Shown here: positions 18,973 to 27,249 of the stretch, piece by piece
Layout: the number at the start of each line of letters is the position of its first letter
Numbering within the stretch: the stretch's first letter is position 1
Assembly (NCBI GenBank): GCA_903824665.1
Contig: CAIJXT010000016.1
Coordinates: 1-64,000, forward strand
Origin: an uncultured Bacteroidota bacterium
Lineage (GTDB): Bacteria; Bacteroidota; Bacteroidia; Chitinophagales; Chitinophagaceae
Reading direction: 5' to 3'
DNA: 64,000 nucleotides
Notes under the pieces: generated by a model
Database searches by the model: none
Told to the model about the DNA's origin: nothing
What the model saw: the letters and a program-made list of their open reading frames with translations, nothing else
Translations under genes and position numbers: made by a program

Positions 18973-21672
18973 ATGAAAAATACCATCATCGCATTATTGC
19001 TGGTATGCACCGCGCTTCCGGCCATAGCGGCAACGAGTATCACCACGCCCACAGTCTCCGGCCACTGGACGCTAGCCGGTTCGCCTTACAAAATTTACAA
19101 CGACATCACTATACCTTCCGGCCAGACCCTCACGATAGATCCCGGCGTGGAAGTCGTATTCCAGGGGTTGCACTCATTTTTTGTCGTTGGTAGTCTGGCA
19201 GCTACCGGCACAGCCGCACAAACCATAAAATTCAGAGCACAGGACACCACCGGTTGGTACGACGACAACGTAGCCTCCGGAGGCTGGCGGGGCATCCGGT
19301 TCACAGATACCACCTTCGGTATACCAGATGTATCCTCTTTCTCCTATTGCACGGTCACCGATATAAAGTACGGCGGAACGCCCGGTGGCGGCACCTCCGT
19401 CTATTCTTCTTTTGAAGTATACATCCGCAGGAGGCTGCGTATCAGTAATTGCAATTTCAACCACAATTTGTCCCAGAACGGCGGCGGCACCCTGCTGCAC
19501 CTTTCAGGAATGGTCACTATCGAAAACTCTGTTTTCTACAACAACAAAGCCAACATGCGCATCATTCTGTTTTTCGCGCTCAACAACCAACGGATGAGCA
19601 ACTGCAACATCTACAACAACACTTGTGTTGGCGACATAGTAAACGTACTAATGCACGAGAGTATAACATCGCCACTCTCGGTGACAATTGAAGGCTGTAA
19701 TCTATACCAGAATGCTTCTACCGGCGAAATATCGAAGGGTGCAATTGTGAGCAAATGGGGCAATAATCCTACAGTGCTCTTCAACCTCAGAAAAAACAAA
19801 ATACACCACAATACACAAAGCAATGAAGCTGCCGTACAAATGGTTGGCGGCTATGCCGATATCAACGGAAACCTGATCTGCAACAACCATCACATAATGC
19901 CCGGAACATGCGGCCCGGCAGAGGGCGGTGGCGGCATTCGTTTGCACAGCAATCTCGGATTTACAAACTACATCGTACGCAACAATATCATTGCCAACAA
20001 CCACAGTGAGTTTTGGGGCGGCGGCATCTATGTGTGGAAATCAAATGCCCGCATCTACAACAATACGATTGTAAACAACACAGTCCCGAATACGTCCTTT
20101 CCGCAGGGTGCAGGCATTTGTCTGATACAGGACACATTTCGCACCTACATCAAAAACAACCTGTTATACAACAACCGTGCAGTAGGAACTACCAGCAGCC
20201 CCAACATCTACTCGCACAACAACTCTCCCATCATTATCGAGCACAACTGGCTCCAACGCCCCGTTAGCGCCGACCTGCTTTCCTATGCAGGATACACGCT
20301 GTACTATGGCGATACGATGTCGAATGTTGTGGCCACTTCGCCCGGCATGGTAGCCCCTACGCTCACAGCCTCTCTCACCGAAAATGCGGTACCGGCAAAC
20401 TTCAGCCTGCTGCAGACTTCTGCATGCATCAACACAGGCGACTCAACCTCAGCACTACCCTATACCACCGACTACAACAATGCATCCAGAATTGCCGGCA
20501 CCTCCATCGACATAGGAGCATGCGAGTTCAATAGCTTTTGTCCCGACCCGGTCACCGGCGGTACCGACATCTGTGTGGGCGGCACCACTACCCTCTCTCA
20601 CCCTGTGGCTGGTGGCACATGGAGCAGTCCCAACGCACCGACTTTGGTAACGGTCGATGCAGCCTCCGGCCTCGTAACTGGTGTGGCAGGCTACAATGCA
20701 GCTGTTTACTACCACACAGGCACCTGCATCGCCAGTACTAATGTGCATATCCACGCATTGCCATCTTCTGTTGTTGGCCCTGCAAATGTGTGCATGGGGT
20801 CAGCGATAGCACTCTTTTCCCTGCCATCTGGCGGCATCTGGACTGCCTCCAACCCCACTGGTACCATCAGCGCGACAGGCATCGTCACTCCTGTTTCATA
20901 TGGTCTCGACACCTTCTATTACAACTATACCAACATGTGTGGCACCACAACACTGAGCACCCTCGTTCAGATCGATACCCTGCCCGGAACAATTACCGGT
21001 CCGCATGCGGTTTGCGAAGGTTTGTCGGCAACACTCTCCTGCACAGGATATGGCTATTGGATCAGCCCGGAGTTTGGTCCTTCATTCATCAATACATCCA
21101 CCGGCGAATACACCGGATCTCCGGTAGGCCAATGGAGCATCGTGTATCAGTTGCCTACCGGTTGCCAGTCGCATACTCAGGTTACGGTCAATCCAAACCC
21201 CATAATATCAGGTGCCGTGGGCAATGTATGCATTGGCACGCCCAAGCCGCTCACAGCCAATATTTCAGGCGGCACCTGGAGCAGCAGCGACATGAGCATC
21301 ATTTCCGTTACCGCCACCGGCATTGCCAGTGGCATAACCAGTGGCAATGCCATAATCACTTATACTTCACCCATAGGCTGTACACAAACGGTCACACTTA
21401 CGGCCACCGTATGCCCTACGGCTGTAGAAACACTGCCGTCGCCGGCAACAATAGCCGTGTACCCCAACCCTGCAACCGACAGAATAGCAGTTACAACACC
21501 AGTCTGTGCAGGCACATTGGAACTAAGAAATACAACCGGCATAAAAGTAGCTGAGCAGACGGTAACAGGCCCCACCACTGGCATAGATGTGCACACCCTG
21601 CCTCGCGGCATTTATATGCTGCTATGGCAGCACGATGGTGCCAGAATCGTGCAGCGGGTAGTTGTACAATAG
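18973..21672 (+). CDS. Secreted parallel beta-helix / Ig-like protein with T9SS sorting domain
   Basis: 899 residues with a signal peptide (to about AIAA at residue 20). Residues ~35-500 form a right-handed parallel beta-helix of the pectate-lyase/Omp type, with many asparagine-ladder phrases such as SNCNIYNNTC, YIVRNNIIANNHSEFWGGGI and ARIYNNTIVNNT. Residues ~520-800 hold about four Ig-like units (GGTWSSPN, GGTWSSSD). The final ~75 residues, from IAVYPNPATDRIAV with LPRGIYMLLW, are a T9SS type A sorting domain. It could bind or cut a polysaccharide, but no catalytic residues of a lyase can be pointed to. It follows another T9SS cargo gene by 250 bp. Confidence 0.88.
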   Translation: MKNTIIALLLVCTALPAIAATSITTPTVSGHWTLAGSPYKIYNDITIPSGQTLTIDPGVEVVFQGLHSFFVVGSLAATGTAAQTIKFRAQDTTGWYDDNVASGGWRGIRFTDTTFGIPDVSSFSYCTVTDIKYGGTPGGGTSVYSSFEVYIRRRLRISNCNFNHNLSQNGGGTLLHLSGMVTIENSVFYNNKANMRIILFFALNNQRMSNCNIYNNTCVGDIVNVLMHESITSPLSVTIEGCNLYQNASTGEISKGAIVSKWGNNPTVLFNLRKNKIHHNTQSNEAAVQMVGGYADINGNLICNNHHIMPGTCGPAEGGGGIRLHSNLGFTNYIVRNNIIANNHSEFWGGGIYVWKSNARIYNNTIVNNTVPNTSFPQGAGICLIQDTFRTYIKNNLLYNNRAVGTTSSPNIYSHNNSPIIIEHNWLQRPVSADLLSYAGYTLYYGDTMSNVVATSPGMVAPTLTASLTENAVPANFSLLQTSACINTGDSTSALPYTTDYNNASRIAGTSIDIGACEFNSFCPDPVTGGTDICVGGTTTLSHPVAGGTWSSPNAPTLVTVDAASGLVTGVAGYNAAVYYHTGTCIASTNVHIHALPSSVVGPANVCMGSAIALFSLPSGGIWTASNPTGTISATGIVTPVSYGLDTFYYNYTNMCGTTTLSTLVQIDTLPGTITGPHAVCEGLSATLSCTGYGYWISPEFGPSFINTSTGEYTGSPVGQWSIVYQLPTGCQSHTQVTVNPNPIISGAVGNVCIGTPKPLTANISGGTWSSSDMSIISVTATGIASGITSGNAIITYTSPIGCTQTVTLTATVCPTAVETLPSPATIAVYPNPATDRIAVTTPVCAGTLELRNTTGIKVAEQTVTGPTTGIDVHTLPRGIYMLLWQHDGARIVQRVVVQ

Positions 21673-21745
21673 CCAATCCTGCCGTAAGGAATTGTAAAAG
21701 CGCGTACTTTGCATCACCCGAATAAAATGAACGGCAACTGCAACA

Positions 21746-22387
21746 ATGATTCCGGAGAATGAACTAATAACGCTCTTCCCTGCTTTCGAACCCGCACTGA
21801 TACGCGAAATAGCAACCACGGGCAGCCTGCGGTCTTTTGCCGATGGCGACCTCATAATGAAAAGTGGCAGGTACATCAGGTCGGCAATGATAGTGATAGA
21901 AGGCCTGGTAAAGGTGATGCGTGAGGACGATGAAGGGAATGAGTACTTCATGTATTACATAGAGCCGGGCGAGGCCTGTGCAATGTCTATGATCTGCGCC
22001 AACAAACAAAACATGAGCGAACTGACGGCAAAAGCTGTGGGTACCGTGCAAGTGATCACCACCCCGCTGGAGCTGATGGACAACTGGATGATGCACTATA
22101 AAAGCTGGTACCAGTTTGTGCTGGGCTCGTATCGCAGGCGGTTTGAGGACATGCTCACAACCATAGACCATGTAGCTTTCCGCAACATGGACGAGCGACT
22201 CATCTTCTACCTTAAAGAAAACAGCCGCAAACTGAAAACCAACCTCATCCCTTTCACGCATGCCGAAATAGCGGGCGAGCTCAACTCGTCGCGAGAAGTG
22301 ATAACCCGCTTGATGAAAAAACTGGCCGACAGAGGCATGATTCGCCTCAACAGGCAGGAAATAGAAATCATAAATCTCGACAAATAA
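21746..22387 (+). CDS. Crp/Fnr family transcriptional regulator
   Basis: 213 residues: an N-terminal cyclic-nucleotide-binding-like beta-barrel (about 1-125), a dimerisation helix and a C-terminal winged helix. The recognition segment is AEIAGELNSSREVITRLMKKL at about 171-191, with the typical SSREV core. There is no Fnr-type cluster of four cysteines, but two cysteines sit in the beta-barrel loop GEACAMSMICAN; such pairs might sense redox or sulfane sulfur (inference). It is the first gene of the sulfur cluster. GTRACTTTTRTCAC palindromes before the next two genes are its likely targets. Confidence 0.9.
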   Translation: MIPENELITLFPAFEPALIREIATTGSLRSFADGDLIMKSGRYIRSAMIVIEGLVKVMREDDEGNEYFMYYIEPGEACAMSMICANKQNMSELTAKAVGTVQVITTPLELMDNWMMHYKSWYQFVLGSYRRRFEDMLTTIDHVAFRNMDERLIFYLKENSRKLKTNLIPFTHAEIAGELNSSREVITRLMKKLADRGMIRLNRQEIEIINLDK

Positions 22388-22395
22388 ACCGCTGT

Positions 22396-22409
22396 GTAAC
22401 TTTTATCAC
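22396..22409 (+). promoter_or_regulatory. Crp/Fnr-type operator upstream of tauE-like gene
   Basis: GTAACTTTTATCAC, an imperfect palindrome with a TTTT centre, nearly identical to the site at 23254-23267. Its centre is 36.5 bp before the final G of the -7-like box CACCTTTG (22432-22439), which would place it near -41.5, the class II activator position. Confidence 0.65.
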
Positions 22410-22431
22410 AGAGCAGACCAGGTTATAGCTG

Positions 22432-22439
22432 CACCTTTG
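22432..22439 (+). promoter_or_regulatory. -7-like box of the tauE-like gene
   Basis: CACCTTTG resembles TAnnTTTG with one mismatch. It ends only 4 bp before the ATG, so the transcript could be leaderless. There is no -33 TTG element, as expected for an activator-dependent promoter. Confidence 0.45.
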
Positions 22440-22443
22440 CCAC

Positions 22444-23244
22444 ATGGAAATTTTGGGGTATAGTGCAGCGGTGCTCATCGGTATTTCTCTGGGTCTTATA
22501 GGTGGCGGCGGGTCCATTCTCACAGTACCGGTGCTGGTATACCTGTTTGGTATTGATGCCGGGCTGGCTACCTCCTATTCACTGTTTGTTGTGGGCACTA
22601 CCAGCCTGGTAGGTGCCTGGAAAAACCACACCAAGGGCTTTGTCGATATCCGTACAGCACTGCTGTTCGGCGCGGCATCTATCACAACCGTACTGCTCAC
22701 ACGCCGGTTCCTGATACCGCTGATACCCAATGTAGTTTACAGCAATGCCAACCTTTCCATCTCCCGGTCTATGCTTACCATGGTGCTGTTTGCCACGCTC
22801 ATGCTGCTGGCGTCCTTCTCTATGATCAGGGGTGGCAGCAAGGCTGCTCCGGCAGGCGCCGGCGCTCCATCTGCACCCGTACCACTATCCTTGCTGATGT
22901 ATGGCGTAGGCATTGGTCTCGTTACCGGACTGCTGGGCGCGGGTGGCGGGTTCCTGCTCATACCAGCATTGGTATTGTTGCTCCATATGCCCATGAAGAC
23001 TGCTGTAGGCACATCGCTATTCATCATCGCGCTCAACTCACTGATTGGCTTCACCGGCGACCTCGGCCATGTAGCCATACAGTGGCCTTTCCTGCTAACT
23101 ATTACCGGCATAGCAGTTGCAGGCATTCTAGCTGGCACCTGGCTGAGTAAGAAAATACCCGGAGAAAAACTCAAAAAAGGCTTTGGATGGTTCGTGCTTA
23201 TAATGGCTGTCTATATCCTTATAAAGGAACTCTTTTTCAGGTAA
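22444..23244 (+). CDS. TauE/SafE family sulfite/sulfonate exporter-like membrane protein
   Basis: 266 residues with eight predicted membrane segments in two repeated halves. Each half starts with a glycine-rich loop: IGGGGSILTVPVLVYLFG near residue 20 and LGAGGGFLLIPALVLLLHMP near 165. This internal duplication is the hallmark of the TauE/SafE family, whose members move sulfur-containing anions or other organic anions across the inner membrane. The setting, between a Crp/Fnr regulator and persulfide or thiosulfate genes, points to export of sulfite or a related oxyanion (inference). Confidence 0.9.
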   Translation: MEILGYSAAVLIGISLGLIGGGGSILTVPVLVYLFGIDAGLATSYSLFVVGTTSLVGAWKNHTKGFVDIRTALLFGAASITTVLLTRRFLIPLIPNVVYSNANLSISRSMLTMVLFATLMLLASFSMIRGGSKAAPAGAGAPSAPVPLSLLMYGVGIGLVTGLLGAGGGFLLIPALVLLLHMPMKTAVGTSLFIIALNSLIGFTGDLGHVAIQWPFLLTITGIAVAGILAGTWLSKKIPGEKLKKGFGWFVLIMAVYILIKELFFR

Positions 23245-23253
23245 CCCGCCAGC

Positions 23254-23267
23254 GTGACTTTTGTCAC
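23254..23267 (+). promoter_or_regulatory. Crp/Fnr-type operator upstream of the MBL-rhodanese gene
   Basis: GTGACTTTTGTCAC, a perfect 5+4+5 palindrome. Its centre is 36.5 bp before the final G of the -7-like box at 23290-23297, exactly the geometry seen before the tauE-like gene. Confidence 0.7.
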
Positions 23268-23289
23268 CTTCGGCCCCCTACACAATAAG

Positions 23290-23297
23290 GAACTTTG
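23290..23297 (+). promoter_or_regulatory. -7-like box of the MBL-rhodanese gene
   Basis: GAACTTTG, one mismatch from TAnnTTTG, with no -33 element. The predicted start of transcription gives a leader of about 20 nt. Confidence 0.45.
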
Positions 23298-23323
23298 TAT
23301 AAAATTAATTAAAACCACAGATC

Positions 23324-24733
23324 ATGACAATAGAACAGATTTACACGGGCTGCCTTGCACAGGGAGCGTACTACATTGAGAGCAATGGCGAAGCAGCCAT
23401 CATCGACCCGCTGCGCGAGGTTGATGCCTACCTCCAGCGTGCCACGCACGACAAGGCGAAAATCAAATACGTATTTGAAACGCACTTTCATGCCGACTTC
23501 GTTTCCGGCCATATAGACCTGGCGCAGAAAACAGGTGCTGCAATAGTATACGGGCCCACCGCCCGCCCCGGTTTCGATGCTGTTGTTGCAACAGATGGGC
23601 AGAAGTTCTCCGTTGGTAATATCACCATCGAGGCACTGCATACACCCGGCCATACCATGGAGAGCACCTGCTACTTGCTTACCGACGAAAACGGCAAGGC
23701 TACAGCACTCTTCTCCGGCGACACCCTGTTCATAGGCGATGTAGGCCGGCCTGACCTGGCACAAAAAGCAGCGCACATGACCCAGGAAGAGCTTGCCGCA
23801 ACTTTATTCGACTCTCTGCGCAATAAAATTATGCCGCTTGCAGACGATATCACTGTATACCCTGCACACGGTGCCGGCAGCGCCTGCGGCAAAAACATGA
23901 GCAAAGAAACCACCGACACCCTGGGCCACCAGAAAGCCACCAACTACGCACTGCGTGCCAATATGACCCGCGACGAGTTTGTAAAAGAAGTAACCACCGG
24001 CCTGATGCCGCCACCTGCTTACTTCCCGCTCAATGTGGCTATGAACCGCGACGGATACGAAAGCATAGATGTGGTACTGGCCCGTGGCAGCCACGCACTC
24101 ACACCCGACGCTTTCGAAGCTGTAGCAACAGCCACCGGCGCGCTGATACTAGACACCCGCGACCCTCAGATTTTTGCCGCCGGGTTTGTACCCAACTCCA
24201 TCAACATTGGTATCAACGGCAACTTCGCTCCGTGGGTAGGGGCCCTCATACCAGATATCAGGCAGGAGATACTGCTTGTCGCAGAGCCGGGCACAGAGCA
24301 GGAGGCCGTCACACGCCTGTCACGCGTAGGCTACGATCATTGTATCGGATACCTTGATAACGGTTTTGCCGCATGGGCTCAGGCCGGCAAAGAGACAGAC
24401 CACATAACATCAGTTGCCGCAACAGATATCACAGCTACCGCTGAAGCAAATACGATCATAGATGTGCGCAAGAAAAACGAATACCTCAGCGAGCACATAC
24501 AAGGAGTGGAAAACTATCCGCTCGACGATATCAACAACGGCTTTGCCGCACTCAGCAAGGATACCCCCTACTATGTCCATTGCGCGGGTGGTTACAGGTC
24601 TATGATATTCATCTCTATCCTCAGAGCCAGGGGTTACAACAACCTCATTGATATAAAGGGTGGATTCAAAGCCATCAAAGATACCAACCGGTTTCAGCTT
24701 ACAGACTATGTCTGCCCTACCACTTTGTTGTAA
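23324..24733 (+). CDS. MBL-fold hydrolase with two rhodanese domains (persulfide dioxygenase-like)
   Basis: 469 residues. Residues ~1-230 are a metallo-beta-lactamase fold of the ETHE1/persulfide-dioxygenase type: THFHADFVSGHIDL, HTPGHTMES, LFSGDTLFIGDVGRPDL and YPAHGAGSACG provide the metal ligands. The usual HxHADH is HFHADF here, so one histidine is replaced by Phe. Residues ~255-350 are a rhodanese domain without active cysteine (LVAEPGTE). Residues ~360-465 are a second one with an active cysteine in YVHCAGGYRSM. The likely role is oxidation or transfer of sulfane sulfur from persulfides in the cytosol. It sits in the sulfur operon under its own Crp/Fnr-type site. Confidence 0.9.
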   Translation: MTIEQIYTGCLAQGAYYIESNGEAAIIDPLREVDAYLQRATHDKAKIKYVFETHFHADFVSGHIDLAQKTGAAIVYGPTARPGFDAVVATDGQKFSVGNITIEALHTPGHTMESTCYLLTDENGKATALFSGDTLFIGDVGRPDLAQKAAHMTQEELAATLFDSLRNKIMPLADDITVYPAHGAGSACGKNMSKETTDTLGHQKATNYALRANMTRDEFVKEVTTGLMPPPAYFPLNVAMNRDGYESIDVVLARGSHALTPDAFEAVATATGALILDTRDPQIFAAGFVPNSINIGINGNFAPWVGALIPDIRQEILLVAEPGTEQEAVTRLSRVGYDHCIGYLDNGFAAWAQAGKETDHITSVAATDITATAEANTIIDVRKKNEYLSEHIQGVENYPLDDINNGFAALSKDTPYYVHCAGGYRSMIFISILRARGYNNLIDIKGGFKAIKDTNRFQLTDYVCPTTLL

Positions 24734-24775
24734 TGCCATTTCATTTTTCAAACCATTAAACAAAAAAATACAGTT

Positions 24776-25066
24776 ATGAACTTCGCAACACAAACAGACT
24801 ACCGCAGCCTCATAAAGAACGGCGCCATCGTAGTAGACGTAAGAACTAAAGACGAATATGCATCGGGTCATGTTCAGGGATCGCTGAACATACCACTGGA
24901 CACCATAGACATGCGCATAGCCGATCTGAAAGCAATGCATAAACCAGTGATTGCTGTATGCCGATCAGGCGCGCGCAGCAGTGTAGCCGCATCTGTGCTG
25001 CACGGCGCTGGTATAGAAGTATACAACGCTGGTGGATGGACCGATCTGGACCGGGTGATCAGGTAA
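24776..25066 (+). CDS. Single-domain rhodanese sulfurtransferase
   Basis: 96 residues, one complete rhodanese domain. The active-site loop is CRSGARS with the catalytic Cys62, and the substrate-side segments are VVDVRTKDEYASGHVQGSLN and AGGWTDL. It is predicted to carry sulfane sulfur as a cysteine persulfide between the operon enzymes (thiosulfate or persulfide donors and acceptors). It has no signal peptide, so it is cytosolic. It starts 42 bp after the MBL-rhodanese fusion and shows no promoter of its own. Confidence 0.93.
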   Translation: MNFATQTDYRSLIKNGAIVVDVRTKDEYASGHVQGSLNIPLDTIDMRIADLKAMHKPVIAVCRSGARSSVAASVLHGAGIEVYNAGGWTDLDRVIR

Positions 25067-25100
25067 TATTTTAAACAACGGCAGAAAGCAAACATACAAT

Positions 25101-25841
25101 TTGGGTGTCTACGGAAAAATACGGTTCCTTACCGCATTAATGTTTATAGCGCTGTTGGCAGGCATGCCGCCGGCTGCATTGGGGCAAGCGCACCATTGCG
25201 GCTGGCTGCGCGCTACTGCCGAGGTACCGCTGGGCAAAAAATGGCGCACCGATGCCGAGCTGCAGGAGCGCCGGCAGAGCAGCATTGGCACCACCAACCC
25301 CCTGGCAGCACAGCAGATGTACTCGTGGCGGCAGTGGCTCTACTACATGCCCTCCGGCAACCTCAGGTTGGCGCTTTCCCCCTTTGCCTACTTCCACTCC
25401 AGACCCTACATCATCACCGCTGCCGACGAGGGCAAACCCGCTACCGAAGAGTACCGCTTCACCGCGGCCGCCGAGTGGCAGCAACCGCTACCCGTGCGGC
25501 ACCTGTTCGTCGTAGGCAGGGTCGGTGCCGAATACCGGTTGGTACATCACAACCCTGCCATGCTGCGCACCAGATACCGTACGGGCATCAGGTATGCCAT
25601 CACACCAAAATACACCGCCGCTGTAAACTACGAATACCTGATAGGCACCACCACCAGGCCCGCCTTTACCGACTTCGACAATGCCCGTGCCTGGGCCAGC
25701 ATCACCCACCCGCTATCGCCACACCTGCGCGCCGAGCTGGGCTTCCTGCACATCAACCGCAAACTGAAAAACGGCGATCTGATGCAGGAAAACAATATCT
25801 TGCTCAATATATCCTTCAGTCTGGGTAAAGATGCCCGATGA
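25101..25841 (+). CDS. DUF2490 family outer-membrane beta-barrel-like protein
   Basis: About 246 residues from a TTG start at 25101. This start gives a good signal peptide with charged residues followed by ALMFIALLAGM; the alternative ATG at 25140 would leave a signal with no positive charge. The mature part is made of alternating amphipathic strands with conserved phrases such as WRTDAELQERRQ, YSWRQWLYYMP, RYRTGIRYAI and NYEYLIGTT, matching DUF2490. Such proteins are thought to be outer-membrane barrels of unknown cargo. Within this operon it could let sulfur anions cross the outer membrane (inference). Confidence 0.8.
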   Translation: MGVYGKIRFLTALMFIALLAGMPPAALGQAHHCGWLRATAEVPLGKKWRTDAELQERRQSSIGTTNPLAAQQMYSWRQWLYYMPSGNLRLALSPFAYFHSRPYIITAADEGKPATEEYRFTAAAEWQQPLPVRHLFVVGRVGAEYRLVHHNPAMLRTRYRTGIRYAITPKYTAAVNYEYLIGTTTRPAFTDFDNARAWASITHPLSPHLRAELGFLHINRKLKNGDLMQENNILLNISFSLGKDAR

Positions 25842-25857
25842 CGGCCGAACCAAAGTA

Positions 25858-25865
25858 ATTTTGCA
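25858..25865 (+). promoter_or_regulatory. -7 box before the first YeeE/YedE gene
   Basis: TAATTTTG matches TAnnTTTG exactly and lies 27 bp before the ATG at 25893. No clear -33 element, so it may be a weak internal promoter of the sulfur operon. Confidence 0.4.
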
Positions 25866-25892
25866 TACACCCAAAAAACACACAGCATCCGC

Positions 25893-26456
25893 ATGATCGA
25901 ATTACTGAAACAACCCTGGCCATGGTATGCCGCCGGCATTATCATTGGTCTTACCGTGCCCGCACTGCTTATCCTCGGCAACAAGCACTTTGGTATATCT
26001 GCCAACCTGCGCCACCTGTGCGCCGCAATACTTCCGGCAAAAGTCCCTTTCTTCAGCTACAACTGGAAACGAGAACTGTGGAACCTGTTCTTCGTCGGCG
26101 GCATCATCATTGGCGCATTCATAGCCGCCACATGGCTCGCCAACCCCAACCCCGTCGCCATTCACCCCGATCTTGCCAGAGAGCTGGCCGGCTACGGCGT
26201 CACAGACCTCTCTGCACTGGTTCCGGCCGATGTGTTTTCATTCAGCAGCCTCTTCACCCTGCGCGGCCTTGCGCTTATGGTGGGTGGTGGCTTTCTGGTG
26301 GGCTTTGGCAGCCGCTATGCAGGTGGCTGCACATCCGGCCACTCCATTATGGGGCTGTCTACGCTACAGTTGCCCTCGCTCATCGCCACCATCAGCTTTA
26401 TGGCAGGGGGCTTTCTTATGGCCAATGTTTTGCTACCCTACCTTATGCGCCTCTAG
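25893..26456 (+). CDS. YeeE/YedE family (TsuA-like) sulfur transporter subunit
   Basis: 187 residues with about four to five membrane helices. The motif RYAGGCTSGHSIMG at about residues 140-153 is the family signature; its cysteine lines the thiosulfate pathway in characterised YeeE/TsuA proteins. The protein is about half the size of full-length YeeE and pairs with the next gene, which supplies the second half. It is predicted to move thiosulfate or another sulfane-sulfur compound through the inner membrane. Confidence 0.88.
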   Translation: MIELLKQPWPWYAAGIIIGLTVPALLILGNKHFGISANLRHLCAAILPAKVPFFSYNWKRELWNLFFVGGIIIGAFIAATWLANPNPVAIHPDLARELAGYGVTDLSALVPADVFSFSSLFTLRGLALMVGGGFLVGFGSRYAGGCTSGHSIMGLSTLQLPSLIATISFMAGGFLMANVLLPYLMRL

Positions 26457-26495
26457 CACACAGGCAGGCATTCACCACACTACAAATAACAACTC

Positions 26496-27011
26496 ATGAG
26501 CACCACCCACAACATACCATCCGCATCGCCCGATACCGACCACGAGATCAGGGCTATTGATACCATGTGTATCAACGAGTCGCACCTTACCCACAAGTGG
26601 TACCACAACCTCAAGTACCTGGCGGTAGGCATCTTCTTTGGCGTCACCTTTGTCAAGGCCGAGATCGTATCCTGGTTTCGTATACAGGAGATGTTTCGCC
26701 TGCAGAGCTTTCATATGTACGGCGTCATAGGCACCGCGGTAGTGGTGGGCATTATTTCCGTTTGGCTTATCCGCAGGCTGAACATTAAAACCATTTATGG
26801 CGAGGAGATCGTGTTTCACCCCAAGACCTTCAACAAGGGACAGATCATCGGTGGCCTGCTCTTTGGGCTGGGCTGGGCCATTACCGGCGCCTGTCCCGGG
26901 CCTATTTTTGCGCAGATAGGCAGTGGCGCTGCCGCCGCATCGGTCATGTTGCTCAGCGCCATGGCCGGTACATGGGTGTATGGCTACTTCCGCCACCGGC
27001 TGCCGCACTGA
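26496..27011 (+). CDS. YeeE/YedE family (DUF6691-like) second transporter half
   Basis: 171 residues. A polar N-terminus of ~45 residues (beginning MSTTHNIPSASPDTDHEI) precedes about four membrane helices. The motif GLGWAITGACPGPIFAQIGSG near residue 125 contains the cysteine that matches the one in the partner half. It begins 39 bp after the first half-transporter; split YeeE pairs of this kind are common next to rhodanese and MBL genes. It is the last gene of the sulfur cluster; the next gene is convergent. Confidence 0.88.
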   Translation: MSTTHNIPSASPDTDHEIRAIDTMCINESHLTHKWYHNLKYLAVGIFFGVTFVKAEIVSWFRIQEMFRLQSFHMYGVIGTAVVVGIISVWLIRRLNIKTIYGEEIVFHPKTFNKGQIIGGLLFGLGWAITGACPGPIFAQIGSGAAAASVMLLSAMAGTWVYGYFRHRLPH

Positions 27012-27126
27012 TACCGCATTGAATAGAGAATAACCAATTGTCACGGATTTCAACAGCCTGCCTCATGCTATCAGGAAGCATGCTGCTTAAACATTTTGAA
27101 TCCGCTGTTCTGCAATTACTATACGC

Positions 27127-27249
27127 TTAAAAAGACCGAACGGCACGAACATTGATACTGACGTCGGTTTTGTAGCCGTGGACATACAAACCAGTTTCGA
27201 AATCCTGTTCCCAAGCATAGCCCCCGTCGAACTCACTCGAACTCCAATA
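27127..27249 (-). other. Putative variable region (VR) of DUF1566 protein 1
   Basis: The last 41 codons from TAT TGG to the stop. Framework codons (YWSSSE, AW, Q, F, G, VRAVR, F) match the other two paralogues, while the codons between them differ and often keep C or T at the third base (TTC, GAC, GAT, GTC, CAC, TAC, AAT). That is the pattern expected from AAC/AAT codons after adenine mutagenesis. Confidence 0.55.

Noticed and set aside
27064..27082. CATGCT/AGCATG hairpin between the sulfur operon and the DUF1566 gene as a terminator
   Set aside because: Six-base stem with no U-tract on either strand.
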